This document shows, one piece after another, positions 17,808 to 26,058 of a stretch of 33,476 bases of DNA; position 1 is the first letter of the stretch; every line of letters begins with the position of its first letter. The notes beneath the pieces were generated by a model. That model did no database searches. It was not told where the DNA came from and was given only the letters and a program-made list of their open reading frames with translations. This DNA comes from Bryobacteraceae bacterium (lineage in GTDB: Bacteria; Acidobacteriota; Terriglobia; Bryobacterales; Bryobacteraceae), in assembly GCA_030039005.1 (NCBI GenBank), contig JASHQT010000102.1, positions 1 through 33,476 on the forward strand, written 5' to 3'. A program made the translations under genes and the position numbers.

Positions 17808-18290
17808 ATGGCTAGCCGCCGCAGATTTCTGGAAGTCGGTTTGGGCGCCTGCGCCGCGGGCGCCGTGATTCGCCCTCTGTTGGGCCAGGCACCCGTTGTT
17901 CCCTACTACAAGGCAGTTTTCGACGAGCGATTCGAGCCTGCTTGTGCCTTTGGAGCTGGCGCCGCCGAACGCGGCATATCGACGGCTGCAATTCGTGGGG
18001 ACATCACGCGTCTCTTCTTCGACGACCTCGACCTGCGCTGGAGACGGGGTCCGATCCTGTTCGCGGGTTACACAACACCGGCCTCACTGTTTTGCTTGGA
18101 TCTGCTGGCACGAGACCGGGGCATGCGTATCAGGCACTGTGTGTGGAAGCCCAGTGTCGAGGTAGCGCTGGATGTTCTGAACGGCGCGCTGCCACGGCAT
18201 CCGACGACCGCACTCGTGCCGTCAAGCGACCCCCTGGTCTTCTGGATCATTGCACCGAGTGTCCGCACCTCGACTCAGCAGCAAGTCTGA
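17808..18290 (+). CDS. Tat-signal protein of unknown function, divergent from the phenol-oxidation operon
   Basis: The 160-residue product begins with a twin-arginine signal (SRRRFLEVG, then a hydrophobic stretch, with cleavage near LLGQA). The mature part has a compact pattern: KAVFDERF, AAERGISTAAIRGDITRLFFDDLDLRW, and RGPILFAGYTTPASLFCLDLLARDRGMRI. I recall similar short Tat proteins beside redox enzymes in proteobacteria but cannot name a function. The gene is separated from the flavoprotein gene only by a 79-base divergent spacer, so a role as an accessory or sensor of that pathway is a reasonable guess. The ribosome site is weak (GGAAAG). A Tat signal suggests a folded or cofactor-carrying export substrate. 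Confidence 0.65.
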   Translation: MASRRRFLEVGLGACAAGAVIRPLLGQAPVVPYYKAVFDERFEPACAFGAGAAERGISTAAIRGDITRLFFDDLDLRWRRGPILFAGYTTPASLFCLDLLARDRGMRIRHCVWKPSVEVALDVLNGALPRHPTTALVPSSDPLVFWIIAPSVRTSTQQQV

Positions 18291-18306
18291 CGCCCCAAGG
18301 TTTTGA

Positions 18307-18338
18307 ACGCGCGCCTCAGGCCACGCGCGCCTCAGGCC
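18307..18338 (+). repeat. Perfect 16-base tandem duplication
   Basis: ACGCGCGCCTCAGGCC occurs twice head to tail (18307-18322 and 18323-18338), followed by one more A. It lies in the short spacer between the Tat protein and the first secreted paralog. Confidence 0.9.
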
Positions 18339-18375
18339 ATTGACGGTCCGCGCTCTCTGGCGTAATTTTGAGTGG

Positions 18376-19239
18376 ATGCACTCGATGCACGGGCTCAATC
18401 GCAGCAAGGTTTTCGGCATGGCGACAATGTTTGCGGCAGCTTCGGGCCTATGGGCTCAGTGGCCGGCGTACCCCACTCCGGGGGTTCCAAGAACCGCTGC
18501 TGGAAAGCCGGACCTGACGGCGCCTCCACCCAGGACTCCGGACGGCAAGCCAAATTTCTCGGGGATCTGGAGATTCGTCGACAGTCCCGATGCGCGGCCC
18601 GGCCCACCAACTCCCGCGCAGGCGAGATCTTTCGGCATCGGCTTGCGGGTTCCGGGGCTGATTCAGTTTTTTGATATCGGGTCGACGCTCAAGGACGGTC
18701 TGCCGTTCCAACCATGGGCCGCGGAGCTCCGGCGCCAACGGGTTGCGCGGAACAACCAGGATAATCCCGACGCCCATTGTTTGCCCATCGGTTTAATGCA
18801 ATTGCACACGCATCCGGAACCGAGGAAAATCATCCAGACGCCTGGATTGATCGTCATTTTGTATGAAGCGAACGCCGGCATCCGGCAGATCTTCACTGAT
18901 GGGCGGTCATTGCCCGGCAATGACGCGGAACCCTGGTGGTTCGGCTACTCGATCGGCAAGTGGGACGGAGACACGCTGGTGGTAGAGACCAAAGGATTCC
19001 GGGATGATGTCTGGCTGGATGTCGAGGGCAGCCCGCTCACGGAATCGGGAAGAATGACGGAGAGGTTTCGCCGGATCAATTACGGGACCATGGAAATCGA
19101 GATCACCGTCGATGATCCGAAAGCCTATACCAAGCCCTGGACTGTCAAAGTGATACATCGCATTATGCTCGACACCGAATTAATAGAGTTCGTGTGCCAG
19201 GAAAATGAACGAGATGTGCAACACATGACCGGCCACTAA
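18376..19239 (+). CDS. Secreted two-cysteine paralog 1 (unnamed family)
   Basis: From ATG 18376 the product has 287 residues. A TTG at 18340 and an ATG at 18385 are alternatives, and no good ribosome site decides. A signal peptide (ending near GLWAQ) is followed by the family pattern: PDGKPNFSGIW (G-x-W at 63-65), a Cys block AHCLPIG (C135), KIIQTPGLIVILYE, TDGR, GKWDGDTLVVET, MTERF, TVDDPKAYTKPW, and a terminal FVCQENERD (C274). The mature protein has only these two cysteines. I cannot name a function. It is closest to paralog 7 at 24481-25257, sharing the opening P-G-x-P-R-T-A-x-G-K-x-D-L. It heads a same-strand group of four genes. Confidence 0.8.
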   Translation: MHSMHGLNRSKVFGMATMFAAASGLWAQWPAYPTPGVPRTAAGKPDLTAPPPRTPDGKPNFSGIWRFVDSPDARPGPPTPAQARSFGIGLRVPGLIQFFDIGSTLKDGLPFQPWAAELRRQRVARNNQDNPDAHCLPIGLMQLHTHPEPRKIIQTPGLIVILYEANAGIRQIFTDGRSLPGNDAEPWWFGYSIGKWDGDTLVVETKGFRDDVWLDVEGSPLTESGRMTERFRRINYGTMEIEITVDDPKAYTKPWTVKVIHRIMLDTELIEFVCQENERDVQHMTGH

Positions 19240-19355
19240 CCTTACTATGGCTGGCTCGGACCACACTGCGGCTCAATCCTCGCTCGAGATGCTCCCCCGC
19301 TCGCACCACTTTGCCAGCAATCTGGTATAGAATCTCCCCCCAGGAGACCTCACGT

Positions 19356-20183
19356 ATGTCTTTTCTTCGGCGGAACGCGATGGCGCTGCTCGCGACGGCC
19401 GTTTTCCTCTTGACCGCGGCGGCTGGTTTCAGCCAAACTTCCAGCAGAACAGCGACGCGGACAACCGCCCAAATTCCCCGTATGCGGGATGGCAAGCCCA
19501 ATTTCACCGGCCTTTGGCAGGCGCTCGGCACGGCCGACTGGGACATCAAGCCGCACTACGCCCACGCTGGTCCGTTCTTCCAGCTTGGCGCGGAAGGCGC
19601 GGAGCCGGCCGGGGCGGGAATCGTCGAAGGCGACGTCATTCCGTACACGCCCGAAGCAGCGGAGAAAGCGAAGGAAAATCTTGCCAATCGCATGAAGCTC
19701 GATCCCGAGGTCAAGTGCTACATGCCTGGCATTCCACGCGCGAATTACCTGCCGTTCCCATTCCAGATCGTGCAGGGCAACAAAGACATCGCATTCGCTT
19801 ACGAATATGCGACGTCGAATCGCGCCGTCAACATGGGCCAGTTCCGCGAAGGGCAGGTCGACACTTGGATGGGCACCTCCAACGGCCATTGGGAAGGCGA
19901 CACGCTGGTCATCGATGTCAGCAGCCTCAACGGGAGCAGTTGGTACGATCGCGTGGGCGACTTCCAAACCGAAAACACTCACGTGGTGGAACGCTTCACG
20001 CTGTCCGACGCCGACCACATTGACTACGAGGCCGCGATTGAGGATAAAAGCATATATACCCGGCCCTGGAAGATTTCGACGGTGTTTTACAGGCGCAAGG
20101 AAAAGAACGCGCAGCTCAATGAGTTCAAGTGCGTGGAATTCGCCGAGGAGTTAATCTACGGAGACTTGAGAAAGAAGAAGTAG
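19356..20183 (+). CDS. Secreted two-cysteine paralog 2
   Basis: I start at ATG 19356 (AGGAG ten bases upstream, then signal peptide MSFLRRNAMALLATAVFLL), giving 275 residues. The family marks are RDGKPNFTGLW, C121 in VKCYMPGIPR, FQIVQGNKDIAFAYEY, GHWEGDTLVIDV, VVERF, a D-K-x-x-Y-T-R-P-W form of the usual D-P-x-x-Y block, and C259 in EFKCVEF. The two cysteines are 138 residues apart and are the only ones in the mature chain. It lacks the D-G-R block of the other members. The C-terminus is basic (DLRKKK). It lies 116 bases after paralog 1 and 98 bases before paralog 3. Function unknown. Confidence 0.8.
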   Translation: MSFLRRNAMALLATAVFLLTAAAGFSQTSSRTATRTTAQIPRMRDGKPNFTGLWQALGTADWDIKPHYAHAGPFFQLGAEGAEPAGAGIVEGDVIPYTPEAAEKAKENLANRMKLDPEVKCYMPGIPRANYLPFPFQIVQGNKDIAFAYEYATSNRAVNMGQFREGQVDTWMGTSNGHWEGDTLVIDVSSLNGSSWYDRVGDFQTENTHVVERFTLSDADHIDYEAAIEDKSIYTRPWKISTVFYRRKEKNAQLNEFKCVEFAEELIYGDLRKKK

Positions 20184-20281
20184 GTTTGAGCGCACAGCGC
20201 CGGGACGCGCTCGATGTAATCGGTGGAAGCTCGCGCCCGGTTGCGTTGCGCGCGATTACTGGACAGTAAGGAGGAGATCGT

Positions 20282-21322
20282 ATGAGATTGTTTCGCATTG
20301 CCGTGATGCTCATGCCCGCCGGTATAGCGCTGCTCGGGGCCGCGTCCGCGCTCGCACAGTCAGCGCCGCATGCACTTCCCACCGCACCGAAGAACTGGGT
20401 GCAGCCCGAAACGCCCTGGGGCGATCCGGATATCCAAGGCACCTGGACCAGCGACGACTGCATCGGCACGCCGATGAACCGTCCCGCCACTTTCGGCGAC
20501 CGCGCGTCTCTCACCGATCAGGAGCTGGCGGAGCGTATGAAGCGCCTCGAGCAGCAGCATGAGGGCGATCTGAAACAAACGGTCGATGCAAATCAACGCG
20601 TGGGCACTGGCCCGCCGGGCAACTGGGGCGAACGCGCGCGGCGTCCTTGCACCCAGACGTCGCTGGTCGTCGACCCGCCCAACGGCCGCATGCCCGATCT
20701 GCTGCCGGAAGCAAAGACGCGTCCCGTCCCCGAGGGCGCGGGCAACAATAATCCAAAAGCCGATTCGTGGGAGGATTTTAGCTGGTACATTCGCTGCATC
20801 ACCCGCGGAGTGACCGGTTCCATCCTGCCGGTGATTTACGGCAACGGCCAGCAGATCATTCAAGGGCCGGGCTATGTGACCATCCTGGAGGAGATGGTGC
20901 ATGAAGCCCGCGTGATTCCCCTGGACGGACGTCCGCATGAAAGTTCAGAGGTTCGTTCTTACATGGGCGATGCGCGCGGCCACTGGGAGGGGAACACCTT
21001 GGTGGTGGAAACCACCAATTTTCTCGGTGGGCGTACGGGCATCGGCCTGAATGGCGGCGGAACGCCGACGTCGGAAGCGTTAAAGCTGACCGAGCGGTTT
21101 ACGCGCATCAGCCCGGACGAAATGAAATATGAAGTGACGGTGGATGATCCGAAGACTTACGTGCAGCCGTTCAAAATCGCGTTCCCGCTGACACAGGAAG
21201 ACGGCTATCAGAACTTTGAGTATGCCTGCCACGAAGGAAACTATGCGATGTTCGATTCGTTGAGCGGCGCGCGCGCCAAGGAGAAAGCGGCTGCCGCCAA
21301 AGCCGCGGAGAAAGGTCAGTGA
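20282..21322 (+). CDS. Secreted paralog 3, longer form with four cysteines
   Basis: The 346-residue protein has AGGAGG before its ATG and a clear signal peptide (ending ASALAQ). It carries G-x-W in PDIQGTWTSDDC, then an inserted stretch of about 70 residues compared with the others. The family core follows: C172 in IRCITRG, IIQGPGYVTILEE, LDGRPHE, GHWEGNTLVVETTNF, LTERF, TVDDPKTYVQPF and C316 in EYACHEG. Two extra cysteines (C60 and C123) lie in the N-terminal half and could form a second disulfide. The tail is Ala/Lys-rich. A DUF6152-type gene starts 14 bases downstream, so the two are almost certainly co-transcribed. Confidence 0.82.
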   Translation: MRLFRIAVMLMPAGIALLGAASALAQSAPHALPTAPKNWVQPETPWGDPDIQGTWTSDDCIGTPMNRPATFGDRASLTDQELAERMKRLEQQHEGDLKQTVDANQRVGTGPPGNWGERARRPCTQTSLVVDPPNGRMPDLLPEAKTRPVPEGAGNNNPKADSWEDFSWYIRCITRGVTGSILPVIYGNGQQIIQGPGYVTILEEMVHEARVIPLDGRPHESSEVRSYMGDARGHWEGNTLVVETTNFLGGRTGIGLNGGGTPTSEALKLTERFTRISPDEMKYEVTVDDPKTYVQPFKIAFPLTQEDGYQNFEYACHEGNYAMFDSLSGARAKEKAAAAKAAEKGQ

Positions 21323-21336
21323 GCGAGGAGATGGAT

Positions 21337-21759
21337 ATGAAGAAAGCATTATTGGTTCTGGCTACCGCTGGTCTAGCACTGCTTGCCGCCGCGCCCGCAC
21401 GGGCCCATCATGCATTCGCGGCGGAGTTCGATGCCGACAAGCCGGTCAAGTTGAAAGGCACGGTGACGAAAATGGAGTGGATCAATCCGCACGCCTGGAT
21501 CCATATCGACGTCAAGGACGAGGACGGCACAGTGACGAGCTGGATGATCGAAGCCGCCGCGCCGAATTCGCTCCTTCGCCGCGGGTGGAACAAGAATTCG
21601 CTGCCGGCTGGAACCGAGATTCTGATCGAAGGCTTCCAGGCGAAGGATCAATCGCACCGCGCGAACGGCAGCGTGATTACGTTCACCGACGGCAGGAAGC
21701 TATTTGTCGGCAATGCGGCTGGAGATCCGGGAGCTGCGCCCAGCGCGCCGAAGCAGTAG
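21337..21759 (+). CDS. Small secreted DUF6152-type protein
   Basis: From ATG 21337 the product has 140 residues. GAGGAG sits directly before an earlier in-frame ATG at 21331 and at proper distance for 21337. A signal peptide runs to APARA, so the predicted mature N-terminus is His24-His25 (HHAFAAEFD). The DUF6152 pattern follows: PVKLKGTVTKMEWINPHAWIHIDVKDEDG, a W-x-I-E strand, LLRRGWNKNSL, and a final GRKLFVG. It is beta-rich and looks like a small OB-type fold. Its function is not established to my knowledge. It follows paralog 3 by 14 bases and ends a plus-strand cluster 77 bases from the converging minus-strand cluster. Confidence 0.85.
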   Translation: MKKALLVLATAGLALLAAAPARAHHAFAAEFDADKPVKLKGTVTKMEWINPHAWIHIDVKDEDGTVTSWMIEAAAPNSLLRRGWNKNSLPAGTEILIEGFQAKDQSHRANGSVITFTDGRKLFVGNAAGDPGAAPSAPKQ

Positions 21760-21836
21760 GAGATCCCGGGCCGCGGGGGCGATCCCGGTTTTCCGCTGGA
21801 GCAGTTCTGCCGGCTTCCCATTAGGGATGTAGCGCG

Positions 21837-22682
21837 CTACTTACCGGCAGCAGCTTGCACCATTTTCTTGCGATACTCCGGATAAAGCGTTTCGGGCATT
21901 CCGACGGCCGCGTCGCGGGGAACCCCATACTTTTTGGTCATCTCATTGACGAATGGATTCTTTTCGGGCAGGTAATGCGGAGCCGTAGACCCCACGCTGC
22001 CTTCATACGCGGTGATGCACGGCGGCCCGATGGGCGGCTGAGGCGTCGCGCTCAGTTGGAAGCTCCTCGATAGGATCCAGGGTTCCGCAAGATAAATCGG
22101 ATCCTGGATGAACTCGAGTATCGTCAGGATGTCGCCGTGACGGTAAAAGCGCATGGTCACAGTGGCTTCATCGCTCGAGGGCGCGCCCGTTTTTCGCAAA
22201 AAACCGGCCTTCATATGCGTAGTGTACGTGACCAGTGTATTGCCCTCCCAAGTCCCCGTGGTGAAGCCGGAGCGCGTGTGCAAGGCATATTCGGACGGGT
22301 GCGGGCGCCCGTCCATCCAGATCGTCATGGGCGCGCGGTCCTCCCACGCTCCGATCGTGTAGGAAATCACGTTGCCTTTCAGCGGATCTGTTTCGCTCCA
22401 GATTTTCAGGCCGAATGGTCCTTGGACCAAATAGAACGCAGGCCAACCTTGGCATTGATGTTCCGGCATCTCGAATTGCGACTCGGAATAGCTCAACGCT
22501 CGAATTCTGCCTTCCTCGCTCAGGGGGATTCCCGTGAAGTCAACCGGCAGCCCGTCGCCGGTCAGGAACTCGTGGTTTCGCGGCGTCCAGGAGCCCGTCA
22601 GTTCCACCTGCGCGAAAACGGGTGCGCACAACAACAGGCACGCGCAAACGGTTGCGACAACCGGAGCGGGTGAACGGCTCAT
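21837..22682 (-). CDS. Secreted two-cysteine paralog 4
   Basis: I take ATG 22682, which overlaps the stop of the preceding gene by ATGA. Two in-frame ATGs lie slightly upstream at 22694 and 22709. The 281-residue product has a Cys-containing signal peptide ending APVFAQ, then LTGSW (29-32), C77 in EHQCQGW, MDGRPHPSEY, GTWEGNTLVTYT, a TMRF version of T-E-R-F, QDPIYLAEPW, and C222 in GPPCITAYEG. A further 59 residues after the second cysteine are unique to this member. It is closest to paralog 5, sharing the G-[FY]-L-R-K-[TN]-G-[AV]-P block. Function unknown. It is last in a minus-strand operon. Confidence 0.78.
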   Translation of the reverse strand: MSRSPAPVVATVCACLLLCAPVFAQVELTGSWTPRNHEFLTGDGLPVDFTGIPLSEEGRIRALSYSESQFEMPEHQCQGWPAFYLVQGPFGLKIWSETDPLKGNVISYTIGAWEDRAPMTIWMDGRPHPSEYALHTRSGFTTGTWEGNTLVTYTTHMKAGFLRKTGAPSSDEATVTMRFYRHGDILTILEFIQDPIYLAEPWILSRSFQLSATPQPPIGPPCITAYEGSVGSTAPHYLPEKNPFVNEMTKKYGVPRDAAVGMPETLYPEYRKKMVQAAAGK

Positions 22683-23395
22683 TTTGCGGTGCATGGCGTG
22701 GGATCCCATTTCGAACCGTCGGCCTCCTTCTTGAATTGCGAGCTCACCGTGAAGGGCTGCCGGAGATATTGCGGATCGTCGACGATGGTGGTCACCAGCA
22801 GCACCTGGCCGCCGCCCGGGTTCGGTGCGACATCAAAATACTCGGTGACGATCGCGTTCTCACTGTAGGGAACGCCATTCTTGCGCAAATATCCGGAGAG
22901 CAAGTTTTTGGTTACCACTTTGAGCGATGCCGGTTGCTCCCACTGCGCGGTGGAATCACCTTGCCATGTTCGCTTACCCGGCGCCGGAGAATTGAAATGC
23001 AAGAGCCGCGTCTGCATGCCGTAATCGCTGTCGATTCGCAGCGTGTCATCGCCGGCCCAGGTAATGTGAAATCGTGACGCCAGGCGCATGATGGCGCCCG
23101 CGCCGTACGCCTTGCATTGATTGCCGGCCGCTTCGTCCGCCGCGGGATCCCACGCATCGGCCACCTTGCGCGCCTGTTCCGTCATGGGGACGGCTTGATA
23201 GTCGCCTTTGCGAGGGGTAATCATCCGGAAACGCCAGTCTTCCGACACGAAAGCGACCCAATAACCGGTGATATCGACAGGCGCGGCGGCTTTGGCCGTA
23301 TTGGGAGCCGCCGGCGAGCCGCGATCCTGGCCGTTTGCATACGGCACGGCGCAGAGCAGCAGCGTAAGAGGGACGGCGAGCAGATACAGCTTCAT
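22679..23395 (-). CDS. Secreted two-cysteine paralog 5, divergent member
   Basis: The start is ATG 23395, which overlaps the stop of the metallo-beta-lactamase-fold gene (ATGA). The open frame upstream of it is a shadow of that gene. The product has 238 residues with signal peptide MKLYLLAVPLTLLLCAVPYA. It has ITGYW (42-46), C94 in GNQCKAYG, GYLRKNGVPYSENAIVTEYF, TIVDDPQYLRQPF, and C235 three residues from the end. The G-x-W-x-G-D-T-L-V block is degenerate here (AQWEQPASLKV), so this is the most altered paralog. It still keeps both cysteines, 141 residues apart. Confidence 0.78.
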   Translation of the reverse strand: MKLYLLAVPLTLLLCAVPYANGQDRGSPAAPNTAKAAAPVDITGYWVAFVSEDWRFRMITPRKGDYQAVPMTEQARKVADAWDPAADEAAGNQCKAYGAGAIMRLASRFHITWAGDDTLRIDSDYGMQTRLLHFNSPAPGKRTWQGDSTAQWEQPASLKVVTKNLLSGYLRKNGVPYSENAIVTEYFDVAPNPGGGQVLLVTTIVDDPQYLRQPFTVSSQFKKEADGSKWDPTPCTAK

Positions 23396-24405
23396 TGCGC
23401 TTTCTCGTTCATGCTGAGATACACTGCTTCGACGAAATCGTTCGTGGTCCAGGGGCCGGTGTCCGAACCGTAGCGGCGTATATAGCCTCGCGCGGGCGAT
23501 GCCGCTTTGATCTGTTCCAGCGTGAGCCCCTGTTTCATCAAATCGCGGACGCGGTCGCGAATGATGGTCACCATATCGCGATAGTCCACGACGTCGAGCT
23601 GATCGCATATGCGGCCGTGGCCCGGAATGATTAGCGTGCCCTCCTCGCGCGAGACGATCGGTACCGATGGGATCGCGGTATCCACCAGCTTCTGCAAGGC
23701 TGCGATTTCGCCTGGAATGCTTCCGCCCTTGGCGACGTTGATCACGGGAAATCGTCTGGTATCGAAGACCTCACCGGCTACGACAACATCGGAACGTCGA
23801 AAGAAGACGATGGCATCGCCATCGGTGTGTGCTGCCGGCTCGTGGAAAATTTCGATGCCTTCTCCGTTGAGGTACATGTATTTTCGGGCTTGGTTGAACG
23901 TCTCGGTTGGCCACGCCTCGACCGGGAAAGGCGAGGGCTTCCCGGTTGGCCCGCTCATTCTCGCTAGCACCTGCTCGGCCGAAAGGATGGATGCCCCGCC
24001 ACCCAGAAAGTTTGTAGCCAGTCCCGCCCCGCCGTTCCCGGTAAACAACGTCTGTCCGGCCTTGGCGACGATAGCGTTGCCGCCGACATGATCCGGGTCG
24101 GCGCTGGTGTTGATGATGTAGCGGATGGGTTTGGCCGTGATTTTTTTGATTGCCGCCACGACAGCATCCGCGCTCTCCACAGTACCGGAGTCGACCACTA
24201 CGACGCCATCCGCTCCCACCTGCACGCCAATATTGCCGCCCGCACCCGCGATCATAAAGAAGTTAGGGCGCAGTTCCAGCACTTCCAGATTCGCGGCTCG
24301 AGCTGGCTGTGCCAGCACGCCGCTGAAAGTGATGATGGCGGCAGCCGCTACCGCGAGCACACGCGGGATGCAAAGCTCATCGCAGGATCGGCCGGAAACC
24401 AGCAT
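23392..24405 (-). CDS. Secreted metallo-beta-lactamase-fold protein with altered metal motif
   Basis: The 337-residue protein has an N-terminal hydrophobic signal (about 14-38, ending QPARAA) and the metallo-beta-lactamase fold. It keeps NIGVQVGADGVVVVDSG, then S101-A-D103-P-D105-H106-VGGN where active members have H-x-H-x-D-H, then H193 (AAHTDGD), GEVFD and H263 (PGHG). Two of the first three histidine-type ligands are therefore missing, leaving at most a reduced metal site. It sits between paralogs 7 and 5 in one minus-strand run and overlaps the latter by ATGA, so it probably serves the same process. Hydrolase activity is doubtful. A binding or redox role is possible. Confidence 0.82.
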   Translation of the reverse strand: MLVSGRSCDELCIPRVLAVAAAAIITFSGVLAQPARAANLEVLELRPNFFMIAGAGGNIGVQVGADGVVVVDSGTVESADAVVAAIKKITAKPIRYIINTSADPDHVGGNAIVAKAGQTLFTGNGGAGLATNFLGGGASILSAEQVLARMSGPTGKPSPFPVEAWPTETFNQARKYMYLNGEGIEIFHEPAAHTDGDAIVFFRRSDVVVAGEVFDTRRFPVINVAKGGSIPGEIAALQKLVDTAIPSVPIVSREEGTLIIPGHGRICDQLDVVDYRDMVTIIRDRVRDLMKQGLTLEQIKAASPARGYIRRYGSDTGPWTTNDFVEAVYLSMNEKAQ

Positions 24406-24480
24406 AGGTCTCGAACGATTGTATTCCAGTGGCGGCAGGCGCGAAACCGCGGCGGCAGACCGGGTCCGGGACGCCGTCGC

Positions 24481-25257
24481 TTACTTGCCCTCGTGCACCT
24501 CGTCACGCTCGTTCTCGCAATAGGTCTCGATGAGATCCGTATCCGCGAGTAGATGGAAAGGCACTGACGCTCGCCAGGGCTTCTCGTACGCACCGGGGTC
24601 GTCGATCGTGATGTCAATGTCCATGTGCCCGAAATCGCGCCGGGTGAAGCGCTCGGTCACGTATCCGCGGTCGGTCTGCGGATGGCCTTTCGCCGTATCC
24701 ACCCACGTCCTGCCGTTGAATCCGGTGGTTTCCACCACCAGCGTTCCGCCGTCCCAGCGGCCGACCGAGTAGCCCAGCCACGTTGGCTGCGGATCTTTGG
24801 GCCACGCCCGGCCGTCCAAGAACACCTGCCGAAACGTCGAATTCGTGGAGGTCTCGTACAGCAGAACCACCAGCGCCGGCGTCTGCACGATCTTCATGGG
24901 ATGCGGCGCGTTCCCCGTGGTCATGTCGATGCGCGGAACCCCAGGCGGCATGCAGTGGTTCAGGGGATCGTCCCGATGGTCCCTCGCCTCGCGCTCGGCC
25001 TGCAGATTCTTCGCCCAGGGCAACATGGCCAATTCGCCCGGCTTCAGGTCCTTTCCGAGGTCGTTGAAGTATTGCAAGCCGCTCTCCCAGACTCCGGACA
25101 AATCGGGGCGTCCGTCCGGCGCCTTGGGTGCGGGAGCGGAGAGGTCCACCTTGCCGTCCGCTGTGCGCGGAGCTCCCGGGGTGCGATAGTTCAGCCACTG
25201 CGCGCCCGAGTGCGTGCTCGCAACCAAGATCGCCGCGGCGACAATCAAAAGTTTCAT
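24481..25257 (-). CDS. Secreted two-cysteine paralog 7
   Basis: The start is ATG 25257, where a signal peptide begins (MKLLIVAAAILVASTHSGAQ). The frame is open a further 207 bases upstream, but that stretch does not look like a secreted protein. The 258-residue product shows APDGRPDLSGVW, C102 in NHCMPPGVPR, MKIVQTPALVVLLYET, LDGRAW, GYSVGRWDGGTLVVETTGF, VTERF, TIDDPGAYEKPW and C247 in ETYCENERDEVH. These are the only two cysteines. It resembles paralog 1 most. It starts the minus-strand run that continues, after 75 bases, with the metallo-beta-lactamase-fold gene. Function unknown. Confidence 0.82.
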   Translation of the reverse strand: MKLLIVAAAILVASTHSGAQWLNYRTPGAPRTADGKVDLSAPAPKAPDGRPDLSGVWESGLQYFNDLGKDLKPGELAMLPWAKNLQAEREARDHRDDPLNHCMPPGVPRIDMTTGNAPHPMKIVQTPALVVLLYETSTNSTFRQVFLDGRAWPKDPQPTWLGYSVGRWDGGTLVVETTGFNGRTWVDTAKGHPQTDRGYVTERFTRRDFGHMDIDITIDDPGAYEKPWRASVPFHLLADTDLIETYCENERDEVHEGK

Positions 25258-25571
25258 AGCGTCATTCCGGCCGCAAATGCGGAGGCTCCACCGCGCCCCT
25301 GCCTGGAGCGGGTGACGAGTCTCCGGCCGCGACCCTGCTCTCATCGAGCGACTGCCCTGCGCGACGAGCTCTTTGATCGTCACGCGCTTTGCCTCCGTAA
25401 CGCTGAGGCGCTTCCCGATGCCATACTCCAGACGGGCGGACGAGGCCGGACGGAATTTAATCATCTGCTCAGTTTAATCGGGCGATGGAACCGAGGCAAG
25501 CCAATACTTGGAGGCCGGAATCCATTACCGCCGTCGACCTTTGCGTCCCTCGAGGCTAATCTGAAACGGAG
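25258..25571. other. Intergenic region between divergent genes
   Basis: These 314 bases separate paralog 7 (minus) from the VOC protein (plus). A minus-strand frame stays open to 25464 in phase with paralog 7. It has no convincing ribosome site, and the conserved part of paralog 7 begins only at its internal signal peptide, so I treat it as leader. No promoter consensus, terminator or RNA gene was recognised. Confidence 0.4.
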
Positions 25572-26027
25572 ATGGTCATTAAATACGTACATGTGAACTT
25601 GGTAGCGCGGGACTGGCAACGTTTAGCCGCATTTTATGAGGATGCGCTTGGATGCAGGCGCATTTTACCCGAGCGCGATCTGGCAGGCGAGTCCATTGAA
25701 CGTGGTACGGGTGTTTCCGGCGCGCACATCCGGGGAGTTCATCTGCTTTTGCCAGGCTATGACGAGAACGGCCCAACCTTGGAGCTTTTTCAATATTCGG
25801 AGATGCAGGATTCTCCGCAGCCGGTAGCCAACCGGGCTGGGTTTGGGCACCTGGCGTTTGCGGTGGAGGACGTTGCGGCGGCCCGAGCGGCAATCCTCGC
25901 CCGTGGCGGATCGGTGCTTGGCAGCATTGAGAGCGTGAATGTTCCGGGAGTCGGCGTAATCACGTGGACCTATGTGCGGGATCCAGAAGGTAACATTATT
26001 GAGCTTCAGCACCGCACGGGCCTCTAA
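25572..26027 (+). CDS. VOC-family (glyoxalase/bleomycin-resistance fold) metalloprotein
   Basis: The 151-residue cytoplasmic protein is a vicinal-oxygen-chelate fold with two beta-alpha-beta-beta-beta halves. The four metal ligands expected for active members are present: H7 (KYVHVNL), E71 (TLELFQYS), H93 (GFGHLAF) and E144 (IIELQH). It also keeps FYEDALGCRR and DPEGNIIEL. It could be a lactoylglutathione-lyase-like enzyme, an epimerase or a small dioxygenase. The sequence does not decide which. It stands alone between the secreted-paralog cluster and a decayed segment. The ATG at 25572 is preceded by GGAGATGGTC-type sequence and is the only start that keeps the first ligand. Confidence 0.85.
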   Translation: MVIKYVHVNLVARDWQRLAAFYEDALGCRRILPERDLAGESIERGTGVSGAHIRGVHLLLPGYDENGPTLELFQYSEMQDSPQPVANRAGFGHLAFAVEDVAAARAAILARGGSVLGSIESVNVPGVGVITWTYVRDPEGNIIELQHRTGL

Positions 26028-26058
26028 GACCGTCGCCCGGCACATAACGCGCCGCGCG

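Noticed and set aside
21760..21836. GC-rich hairpin between the two converging paralog clusters
   Set aside because: CCCG/CGGG can pair, but the stem is four bases and only a run of four T follows at a distance. It is too weak to call a terminator.
25258..25464. 69-residue N-terminal extension of the paralog at 24481
   Set aside because: The signal peptide starts at the internal ATG 25257, and the extension has no similarity to the paralogs.
24625..25596. 323-residue open frame on the plus strand
   Set aside because: It is antisense to the secreted paralog at 24481-25257, and its translation is an Arg/Pro-rich shadow.
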